The translations under genes and the position numbers were made by a program. The notes under the pieces are model-generated. The model did no database searches and was not told where the DNA came from. It was given only the letters and a program-made list of their open reading frames with translations. 33,862 nt of DNA from Flavobacteriales bacterium. Its GTDB lineage: Bacteria > Bacteroidota > Bacteroidia > Flavobacteriales > TMED113. The stretch lies in NCBI GenBank assembly GCA_002863085.1, contig PKDT01000057.1:1-33862 (forward strand). Reading direction: 5' to 3'. The stretch's first letter is position 1. Every line of letters starts with the position of its first letter. Positions 10,174 to 17,202 of the stretch are shown here, piece after piece.

Positions 10174-11937
10174 GTGGTTTATAATTTACATATTCAAAAA
10201 TTAAAGGATTGTGTCATTAGCTATTTTTCGCTCGACGAAAAAAAAAATAGTTTTATACAAATCCAAGAGACAAAAAAAGAATTTGATGGTGACTGGACAA
10301 TAGTTGTTTTTCCTCTTGTAAAATTTTCTGATAAAAACCTACATGATTTATCACAAACTTTAGGAGAATTTGTAACTAAAAATTGTGATTTTGTTAAATC
10401 GTTTAATGTTGTCAGTGGCTTTTTAAATTTAGAATTTTCTGATGAATTTTGGATTAATGTTTTGAAGTTTTCTTTCGAAAAGGATTTTGAAAAAAATACA
10501 AAAAAAAATAAGTCCATTGTATTAGAATCTTGTTCCCCAAATACAAACAAACCCCTTCACCTAGGTCATTTAAGAAATATTTTGTTAGGCCAAGCTATGG
10601 CCAATATTTTAATTGAAGATGGATACGACGTTCACAAAGTTCAAATTGTTAATGACAGAGGAATTCATATTTGTAAATCAATGTTGTCTTGGATTAAGTT
10701 TGGACAAAATGATTCCCCAGAAAAATCAAATTTAAAAGGAGACTTTTTCGTTGGTAAATATTATGTTTTATTTGAAAAAAAATTAAATGAAGAAAGACTG
10801 GAGTTTATTAGGTCTGGAAATAATGAATCAGAATTTGAAAAAAAATCTTTGCTTTTGAAGGAGGCAAAGGATCTACTAGTGAAATGGGAATTAGGGGATG
10901 GTGAAGTAGTAAAATTATGGAAAAAAATGAATGATTGGGTGTATGATGGATTTAAAGAAACATATGATTCTATTGGAGCTAAATTTGATAAAATATACTA
11001 TGAAAGCGAAACTTACATAACTGGAAGAAAACTTATAACTGATGGTTTAGAAAAGAAACTATTTTATAAGAAAAATGATGGTTCAATTTGGGTTAATCTT
11101 AAAAATTACAATATTGATGATAAACTGTTATTGAGAAAAGACGGAACTGCAGTTTATATTACCCAAGATATTGGTACTGCTTCACTAAGGTATGATGATT
11201 ATGGCTTTGATAAAATGATTTATGTAGTTGGAAATGAGCAAAATCACCATTTTAACGTGTTATTTAAAATTCTAAAAAAAATGAATTTTAGCTGGTCAAA
11301 AAATTTATTTCACATGTCTTATGGTATGGTTGCTCTCCCTCATGGAAAAATGAAGTCCAGAGAAGGAAATGTTATTGATATCGATGATCTGATTAAAGAA
11401 ATGCATAGCAGTGCAAAAAAAATTATACTTTCATCAAATAAGTCTGATTTAGCCTCAGTTGATAAGTTGTCTGAAATGATTGGAAATGGTGCTTTGAAAT
11501 ATTTTATTTTAAAACCCGACGCAAAAAAAGATGTACTATTTAACCCTAATGAATCAATTGATTTTAATGGTCATACTGGTCCTTTCATTCAGTACACATA
11601 TGCAAGAATATGTTCCATAGTAGAAAAAAAGGATAAATTCGACATCAAGTTAAAAATTCAACGAGATCTTGAACCAGAAGAAAAAAAAATAATTAAGTCT
11701 ATTATGCATTACCCAAACGTAATAAAACATTCATCAGAAACTTTTAATCCTTCAGTTCTTGCAAATTATCTTTTCAATTTGGCTAAAAGTTATAATCATT
11801 TCTACCAAAAAATCCCTATTTTGAATTGCGATAATGTTGATGATGTTAACTTTAGAGTTACGTTATCTAAAAAAGTATCTGTTTTAATTAAAAGAGGAAT
11901 GAATATTCTTGGAATTAATCTTCCTTCTAAAATGTAG
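10174..11937 (+). CDS. argS: Arginyl-tRNA synthetase
   Basis: Class I synthetase that charges tRNA-Arg. The N-terminal additional domain (about 1-105) recognises the tRNA D-loop. The catalytic core starts with the HIGH-type motif HLGH (129-132, in NKPLHLGH) and carries the KMSKS-type loop KMKSREG (392-398). The C-terminal helical anticodon-binding domain includes FIQYTYARI (471-479) and ends LGINLPSKM. At 587 residues it is full length. The start is the GTG at 10174: an in-frame TAA (the ctlX stop, 10162-10164) lies just upstream and the next methionine is far inside the protein. A tRNA-Arg(ACG) gene lies 3.6 kb downstream. Confidence 0.97.
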   Translation: MVYNLHIQKLKDCVISYFSLDEKKNSFIQIQETKKEFDGDWTIVVFPLVKFSDKNLHDLSQTLGEFVTKNCDFVKSFNVVSGFLNLEFSDEFWINVLKFSFEKDFEKNTKKNKSIVLESCSPNTNKPLHLGHLRNILLGQAMANILIEDGYDVHKVQIVNDRGIHICKSMLSWIKFGQNDSPEKSNLKGDFFVGKYYVLFEKKLNEERLEFIRSGNNESEFEKKSLLLKEAKDLLVKWELGDGEVVKLWKKMNDWVYDGFKETYDSIGAKFDKIYYESETYITGRKLITDGLEKKLFYKKNDGSIWVNLKNYNIDDKLLLRKDGTAVYITQDIGTASLRYDDYGFDKMIYVVGNEQNHHFNVLFKILKKMNFSWSKNLFHMSYGMVALPHGKMKSREGNVIDIDDLIKEMHSSAKKIILSSNKSDLASVDKLSEMIGNGALKYFILKPDAKKDVLFNPNESIDFNGHTGPFIQYTYARICSIVEKKDKFDIKLKIQRDLEPEEKKIIKSIMHYPNVIKHSSETFNPSVLANYLFNLAKSYNHFYQKIPILNCDNVDDVNFRVTLSKKVSVLIKRGMNILGINLPSKM

Positions 11938-11941
11938 AATT

Positions 11942-13282
11942 ATGTTTGAAAATTTATCGGAAAAACTAGAAAAGGCATTTAGTCTTCTCAAAGGAAAGGG
12001 AAGAATAACTGAAATTAATGTTGCACAAACTCTCAAGGAAGTCAGGCGAGCCTTGATTGATGCAGATGTTTCATATAAGATTGCGAAACAGTTTGTTGAT
12101 CAAGTTAAATCTAAATCCTTAGGTCGGGAAGTTTTAACTTCGATAAACCCTGGACAATTAATGGTTAAGATTGTTCATGATGAACTTTCTCAATTAATGG
12201 GAAGTGAATCCTCTGAGATAAACATAAAAAATAACTTTTCAATAATTTTAATCGCTGGACTTCAAGGTTCAGGAAAAACTACTTTTTCAGCAAAATTAGC
12301 CAATAGACTTACCAAAAGAAATAATTTAAAACCACTACTCGTAGCTTGTGATGTATACCGACCTGCTGCAATTGATCAATTACAAGTTGTTGGTGATTCA
12401 ATCTCGGTTCCTGTCTTTAAAGACTTAGATAACAAAGACCCTGTTAGTATTGCAAAAAATGGAATTCAATTTGCCAAACAAAACAATAAAAATCTTGTTA
12501 TAATCGATACAGCTGGTAGACTATCTGTTGACGAACTCATGATGAATGAAATCAAATCAATTAAGGAAGCTATCAATCCTAATGAAATCTTATTTGTTGT
12601 CGACTCCATGACAGGCCAGGACGCAGTAAATACTGCAAAAGCATTTGATGATGTTTTAAATTTTGATGGTGTAGTACTAACAAAACTCGATGGAGACACA
12701 AAAGGGGGGGCAGCCCTGACTATTAAACAACAGGTTAATAAACCAATTAAATTTATTGGTACTGGTGAGAAGATGGATGCACTTGATGTATTTTATCCCA
12801 AAAGGATGGCTGATAGAATTTTAGGAATGGGTGATGTAGTATCTCTTGTTGAGAGAGCACAAGAGCAGTTTGATGAAAAGGAAGCAAAAAAGATGGAAAG
12901 AAAGCTTCTCAAGAATCAATTTAACTTTAATGATTTTCTTAAACAAATAAAACAGATAAAGAAAATGGGCAGTTTAAAAGATTTATTAGGAATGGTTCCT
13001 GGCATGAGCAAGATGACTAGAAATGTTGATATTGATGATGATGCATTTAAAGGAATTGAGTCAATTATTTATTCTATGACATTAGAGGAAAGAAACAATC
13101 CAAAATTGATTAATCTATCCAGAAAACAAAGAATTGCCGCGGGTAGTGGGTCAAAGATTGAAGATGTTAATAAACTAATTAAGCAATTTAGTCAGATGGG
13201 TAAAATGATGAAAATGATGAAGAGTGGGGGATTAGAAAACATGATGAAAAATTTTGATTCCAACAATAATAAATTTAATTAA
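11942..13282 (+). CDS. ffh: Signal recognition particle protein Ffh
   Basis: GTPase that binds signal sequences and 4.5S RNA in co-translational targeting. The ATG at 11942 gives the canonical start MFENLSEKLEKAF; an upstream in-frame ATG at 11909 lies inside argS and adds unrelated residues. Domains: N (1-90); G with P-loop GLQGSGKTT (106-114), DVYRPAA (137-143), DTAGR and TKLDGDTKGG; then the methionine-rich M domain (about 320-446) with GMVPGMSKM and the MGKMMKMMKSGG run that binds RNA and signal peptides. Its partner ftsY is at the left edge of this window. folD begins at the base after its stop codon. Confidence 0.98.
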   Translation: MFENLSEKLEKAFSLLKGKGRITEINVAQTLKEVRRALIDADVSYKIAKQFVDQVKSKSLGREVLTSINPGQLMVKIVHDELSQLMGSESSEINIKNNFSIILIAGLQGSGKTTFSAKLANRLTKRNNLKPLLVACDVYRPAAIDQLQVVGDSISVPVFKDLDNKDPVSIAKNGIQFAKQNNKNLVIIDTAGRLSVDELMMNEIKSIKEAINPNEILFVVDSMTGQDAVNTAKAFDDVLNFDGVVLTKLDGDTKGGAALTIKQQVNKPIKFIGTGEKMDALDVFYPKRMADRILGMGDVVSLVERAQEQFDEKEAKKMERKLLKNQFNFNDFLKQIKQIKKMGSLKDLLGMVPGMSKMTRNVDIDDDAFKGIESIIYSMTLEERNNPKLINLSRKQRIAAGSGSKIEDVNKLIKQFSQMGKMMKMMKSGGLENMMKNFDSNNNKFN

Positions 13283-14158
13283 ATGAAAATATTAGACGGA
13301 AAAAAAATATTCAGCGACATAAAGTCTGAATTAAAAAAAGAAGTTAGCAATCTGAAAAAAAATAATTTAAAATCACCACACCTTGCTGCTGTATTAATTG
13401 GGAACAACCCTGCTTCTTTGACGTATGTCAATGCCAAAGTTAGAGCTTGCAAAGAAATTGGTTTCGGTTCAACGGTAATAACCCTCCCTCAAGAAATTTC
13501 TCAAACTGATTTACTTAAAGAAATTGATGAATTAAACAACTCTAAAAAAATTGATGGAATAATTGTTCAATTACCTATTCCTAGCCACATCGACGAAAAT
13601 ACAGTGATACATAGGATTTCATACAAGAAGGATGTTGATGGATTTCATCCAATAAATTTAGGTAGAATGGTTTTAGGCCTACCATGTTTTTTACCTGCCA
13701 CACCATTTGGTATTATTACTCTGATTGAAAAATACAATATTCAAACGCTAGGTCAAAAATGTTTAGTTATTGGAAGAAGTAATATTGTTGGAACTCCCAT
13801 CAGCATTCTTATGTCTAGAAATAAAAATTTTGGAAATTGTACAGTTACATTAGCACATAGTAAAACCAAAAATCTTAAATCTTTATCTTTGGACTCCGAT
13901 ATAATAATTGTAGCTATTGGTTCACCTCATTTTCTAAAAAAAGAAATGGTAAAAAAATCGGCTGTTGTAATAGATGTCGGAATACACAGAATTCCATCAG
14001 AACTTAAAAGAAGTGGATTTGAGTTAATTGGAGATGTACATACTGATGTTTCAGATTTAGCTTCTTACATGACGCCCGTACCAGGCGGTGTAGGTCCAAT
14101 GACAATTGCTTCATTACTTAAAAACACTTTATACTCTGCTAAAAAAGTAATATATTAG
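13283..14158 (+). CDS. folD: Methylenetetrahydrofolate dehydrogenase / cyclohydrolase FolD
   Basis: Bifunctional cytoplasmic enzyme interconverting 5,10-methylene-, methenyl- and 10-formyl-tetrahydrofolate with NADP(H). Signatures are TYVNAKVRAC (47-56, with catalytic Tyr48 and Lys52), IVQLPIP (94-100), KDVDGFHPIN (116-125), the dinucleotide-binding GRSNIVGTP (164-172) and the C-terminal PVPGGVGPMT. At 291 residues it is full length. It starts directly at the ffh stop with no spacer, so the two are certainly read from one message. ffh-folD adjacency is common in Flavobacteriia. Confidence 0.97.
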   Translation: MKILDGKKIFSDIKSELKKEVSNLKKNNLKSPHLAAVLIGNNPASLTYVNAKVRACKEIGFGSTVITLPQEISQTDLLKEIDELNNSKKIDGIIVQLPIPSHIDENTVIHRISYKKDVDGFHPINLGRMVLGLPCFLPATPFGIITLIEKYNIQTLGQKCLVIGRSNIVGTPISILMSRNKNFGNCTVTLAHSKTKNLKSLSLDSDIIIVAIGSPHFLKKEMVKKSAVVIDVGIHRIPSELKRSGFELIGDVHTDVSDLASYMTPVPGGVGPMTIASLLKNTLYSAKKVIY

Positions 14159-14178
14159 CCTTACAAAATTTTAATAAT

Positions 14179-15558
14179 ATGTTTAAATATTTATACATTT
14201 TTACACTCTTGCCAATTTTTGTTATTTCCCAAGAATACCAAAAAAATATTTCAGAAATTATTTCAGTGAGTGGTTCCCTGACTGAAAAAATGAAATCAAA
14301 AAACGGGAAAATGTTTTTGTATGAGAGAATTGGAAACGAAGAGTATTTGCTTGATAGCACAAATATTGTTTCAGGGAAATTTAACTTTGAAAAGAGAAAA
14401 CTTTTTACTGGCGAATACAAACTGGCATTTAACAACCTAAATAATTCATTAGAATTTGTAATCAACCCCTCTGATTTAAGCGATAATTCTATTGAAATTG
14501 AAATTAATAATTATAGGATTAAAAATAATTATGTAATACAAAACTCAATAGAAAATAAAATAAAAAAACTATATTCTGAAAAGGAAGAAGATGTTCAGTC
14601 TAAAATCAAACTTATAAAAAAAAGCCAGAAAACAAGAGATCAAAAAATACAGGAAATAAATTCTCTTAAAAATGAAATTTTCCAATACGGTTTGTCATTA
14701 AATAATGAATTCCCAGGTACTTATTACGGCATGATTATTTCCAAAATGCAGTCACCTTATCCTAACGTTTCTCATTTATATTTCAATGATATAGATTTTA
14801 CAGATCAATGCATTGTTAGAAGCGGTCTCCTTCCAACTAGAATTCAATCATACATACAGAAATTTAATGATTACAAAAACAATAAATATGGATTTCATGA
14901 TGCGATTGATGTTGTTATGGATTATGCAAAGAAAAATGAAAAGGTCGCTGAATTCTGCATGTACAATATGCTTGACGGCTTTTATAATACTGGCCAAACT
15001 TCTTCAAGAGACAACGATAAAATTTGGGATAATTTGTGTGATTACATCATGAACGAATATATATTTGGTGAAGGATGTGGTGATGATATTGAGCCCAGTG
15101 ATTTATTAAAAGAAAGAGCCCAAGATTTCAAAAAATTACAAATAGGTAGCATCCCACCTAACATTTCAGCAAAAGATATAAATAATAGAAACTTTAATCT
15201 TGAAAATATTTGCAAAAAAAATGACTACACTGTCATAATGTTTTGGGCGTCTCATTGTAATCATTGTATGGCTGAAATGCCCGGTTTCGCAAACTGGTAT
15301 AACAATACTCCCAATAGAAACTTTGAAATAGTTGCAGTTTCACTTGACGGACAAAAAAGTAAATGGGAAAAAACTGTTGAAGAAAATAATTTTAATTGGA
15401 CCAATATATGCCAGTTTAAGGTTTATAAGTCTCCAATTTGTTTAGATTATAAAATTAAAAAAACCCCAAGTATTTTTGTCCTAAACAATAATATGGAAAT
15501 TGTTTTAAAGCCTAAAAGTACTAATCAGCTAAGATCATTCCTTTTGGCTAATAAGTAA
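14179..15558 (+). CDS. TlpA/ResA-like periplasmic thioredoxin with DUF4369-like N-terminus
   Basis: Exported thiol-disulphide oxidoreductase. The signal peptide covers about residues 1-18 (ending FVISQ). The N-terminal region (25-115) is strand-rich and resembles the DUF4369-type domain that precedes thioredoxin in many Bacteroidota proteins. A helical, lysine-rich middle follows (120-310). The thioredoxin fold runs from about 323 to 459, with active site WASHCNHC (356-363), a MAEMPG continuation typical of TlpA/ResA, and cis-proline Pro430 in KKTPSIFV. Other cysteines (260, 287, 300, 345, 411, 421) are unusually frequent. It follows folD by 20 bases and precedes the tRNA by five. The substrate is unknown; cytochrome maturation or repair of secreted proteins is plausible. 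Confidence 0.85.
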   Translation: MFKYLYIFTLLPIFVISQEYQKNISEIISVSGSLTEKMKSKNGKMFLYERIGNEEYLLDSTNIVSGKFNFEKRKLFTGEYKLAFNNLNNSLEFVINPSDLSDNSIEIEINNYRIKNNYVIQNSIENKIKKLYSEKEEDVQSKIKLIKKSQKTRDQKIQEINSLKNEIFQYGLSLNNEFPGTYYGMIISKMQSPYPNVSHLYFNDIDFTDQCIVRSGLLPTRIQSYIQKFNDYKNNKYGFHDAIDVVMDYAKKNEKVAEFCMYNMLDGFYNTGQTSSRDNDKIWDNLCDYIMNEYIFGEGCGDDIEPSDLLKERAQDFKKLQIGSIPPNISAKDINNRNFNLENICKKNDYTVIMFWASHCNHCMAEMPGFANWYNNTPNRNFEIVAVSLDGQKSKWEKTVEENNFNWTNICQFKVYKSPICLDYKIKKTPSIFVLNNNMEIVLKPKSTNQLRSFLLANK

Positions 15559-15563
15559 ATCAT

Positions 15564-15637
15564 GGCCCTGTGGCTCAACTGGATAGAGTACCTGACTACG
15601 GATCAGGAGGTTAAAGGTTCGAATCCTTTCAGGGTCA
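15564..15637 (+). tRNA. tRNA-Arg(ACG)
   Basis: A 74-base cloverleaf. The seven-base acceptor stem GGCCCTG (15564-15570) pairs with CAGGGTC (15630-15636), with one G-T pair. The anticodon stem CCTGA/TCAGG (15591-15595, 15603-15607) holds loop CTACGGA with anticodon ACG at 15598-15600. The T arm is AAAGG-TTCGAAT-CCTTT. The discriminator is A (15637) and CCA is not encoded. The A34 anticodon implies TadA editing to inosine, so this tRNA reads CGU, CGC and CGA. It starts five bases after the thioredoxin gene stop and may be processed from that transcript. Confidence 0.95.
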
Positions 15638-15663
15638 CATGATATTTAATTGTTGTTAGTCAC

Positions 15664-15684
15664 AATACAATCGTTAATTGTATT
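15664..15684. other. 8-bp inverted repeat after tRNA-Arg
   Basis: AATACAAT and ATTGTATT are perfect inverted copies separated by five bases (CGTTA), 26 bases after the tRNA end. The stem is AT-rich and the downstream tract is mixed A and T rather than a T-run, so it is at best a weak terminator or processing hairpin for the tRNA transcript. It could equally be an operator for the barrel gene that starts at 15736. Function is inferred only from position. Confidence 0.3.
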
Positions 15685-15735
15685 TAAATTATTACTTGTC
15701 AATTTAAGATTTTTTAAAAAAATATTATCATCCAA

Positions 15736-16668
15736 ATGAAAAAGTTGTTACTTGTTTTAATTATTTTACCCCTGTTTGTGTTTTCACAACGTCCATCAAT
15801 TGGTTTTTATTTTGGTCCCGTGGTAGGTTACAATTTGATTTATGATCAACAATCAATAAATAATTATGAAGGATCACAAAACTTATTAAATTTTAATTAT
15901 AATGATAATATTTCTTTACTAGAAAATATTTCCCTTGCATCTGACGGAAATCTCTCAAACTTTGAACTATTTAGTGGAGAAGTTTTTGGATTTAAAATGA
16001 ATATGCTCGTAACGAAAGGTGTTTCTATTCAAGCAGAATTAGAGTATGAACAACTAGAATTCAACCACATAATTTGTCAAAATGGTAGTTCTATTTTTAA
16101 TTCACCCTATGATTTAACGGGACTAGATAACAATAATCAATTTAAAATTTCTAATTATTTTTGGAGAGTTAATTATTTTAATTTTCCTTTCGTATTGAAG
16201 CTTTATCCCACCCAAAATAGTTTTTTTCAATTTGGTGCAAAATTCGGTTATTTAGTTAAAGCCAAGCAGTCAACTTTATTTTCAATTTTCGATAACAACA
16301 ATTCATACATAGATTATTTTCGACCATTTTATGATGAAGTTACATATGATTTATTTGATGCTGATTCTGGTATTACCAATCATGGTTTTAATCCAAACGA
16401 GTGGCCATTTGAATGGAATGTATCTATTATCTCAGGTTTAGGCTATGAAACAAAAAATATTTACTTTTCTTTAAGATATAATTTTGGAATTCTTGATTTT
16501 TTTAGAGAGCTTAAAAATAAAGAAAATGATTTCTTTGAAAATTATAATTCAGATTATTCGCAGATATTCTATCAAGATTTTCAAATCAATCCACCAATAC
16601 TCAATAATAATTTCAAACTTCACTCAATTCATTTAACTTTTGGCTATCATTTTTCATATTCACAGTAA
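15736..16668 (+). CDS. PorT/outer-membrane beta-barrel family protein
   Basis: A 310-residue protein with a signal peptide (residues about 1-17, ending FVFSQ). Amphipathic, aromatic-rich strands follow: FYFGPVVGYN near 24-33, GFKMNMLVTKGVSIQAELEY near 85-104, then YFNFPFVLKLYP, FFQFGAKFGYLVKA, VSIISGLGYE, YFSLRYNFG and the closing SIHLTFGYHFSYS. Alternating hydrophobic residues with glycine-aromatic girdles indicate an eight- to ten-stranded outer-membrane barrel of the PorT-like family (beta-barrel domain 2). It is alone after the tRNA with its own 98-base upstream gap. Bacteroidota carry many paralogues, so true PorT function in T9SS cannot be claimed. Confidence 0.65.
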   Translation: MKKLLLVLIILPLFVFSQRPSIGFYFGPVVGYNLIYDQQSINNYEGSQNLLNFNYNDNISLLENISLASDGNLSNFELFSGEVFGFKMNMLVTKGVSIQAELEYEQLEFNHIICQNGSSIFNSPYDLTGLDNNNQFKISNYFWRVNYFNFPFVLKLYPTQNSFFQFGAKFGYLVKAKQSTLFSIFDNNNSYIDYFRPFYDEVTYDLFDADSGITNHGFNPNEWPFEWNVSIISGLGYETKNIYFSLRYNFGILDFFRELKNKENDFFENYNSDYSQIFYQDFQINPPILNNNFKLHSIHLTFGYHFSYSQ

Positions 16669-16748
16669 TAGACAATTTAACTTCGAAATTAGTTAAAACA
16701 ATAATTTATTTTTAATTTCGTTATATGTTAAACCAATAATATTAAAAT

Positions 16749-17201
16749 ATGAAAAATTTAATTTTAACCATTTTGTTTTCTGTCATTTCTTTTTCTTTTG
16801 CTCAAAGTGACATAAAAATGTCAGAAAGAATGAGTCAAAAGAATTCAGAATTAAAAAAAATGTCGGTCAAAGTAGTAGACTATCTGGATAATCAACTTAA
16901 TTTATCATCTAAACAAAAAACTGTATTAACCAATGAATATTCCAGATACGCTGATGCGCTTATTAGAGCTCAGCTCAAGAATGTGGAAAGGCAAAACAAC
17001 ACAACTAAGAGAGAGTCTTCTTATGCCGCTGAGACAAAGAGAACACTAGCACCGATCGTTATGAGGCTAACTGAAAAAAGAGATGCTGCAATAATCAAGG
17101 TTTTAAAAGCCAGGCAAGTTAAAACATATAACAAACTCAAAACACAGATAAATCCGTTGACTTTAGAGGTTAGAAGCCCAAAGGCTAAGACAAAAAAATA
17201 A
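16749..17201 (+). CDS. Small secreted helical protein (hypothetical)
   Basis: A 150-residue protein with a clear signal peptide (residues about 1-19, ending SFAQ). The mature part looks entirely helical, with a LNLSSKQKTVLTNEY segment (51-65) like the sensor helices of Spy/CpxP-type proteins, and ends in a very basic tail (PKAKTKK). No catalytic motif is visible. Similar small LTxxQ-like proteins are common in Flavobacteriia next to envelope genes. It ends one base before the stop of the convergent T9SS protein. I would call it a Spy-like periplasmic protein only tentatively. Confidence 0.6.
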   Translation: MKNLILTILFSVISFSFAQSDIKMSERMSQKNSELKKMSVKVVDYLDNQLNLSSKQKTVLTNEYSRYADALIRAQLKNVERQNNTTKRESSYAAETKRTLAPIVMRLTEKRDAAIIKVLKARQVKTYNKLKTQINPLTLEVRSPKAKTKK

Positions 17202-17202
17202 T

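Noticed and set aside
11909-11941. Upstream ATG for ffh inside argS
   Set aside because: The extra 11 residues are unlike any Ffh N-terminus; MFENLSEKLE at 11942 is canonical.
14813-15052. Alternative-frame ORF inside the thioredoxin gene
   Set aside because: It is fully contained in a well-supported gene, with no signal, motif or separate start context.
16684-16720. CGAAATTA/TAATTTCG inverted repeat upstream of the small secreted protein
   Set aside because: The arms are 8 bp with a 21-base spacer in AT-rich DNA, with no promoter box in clear register; too weak to call an operator.
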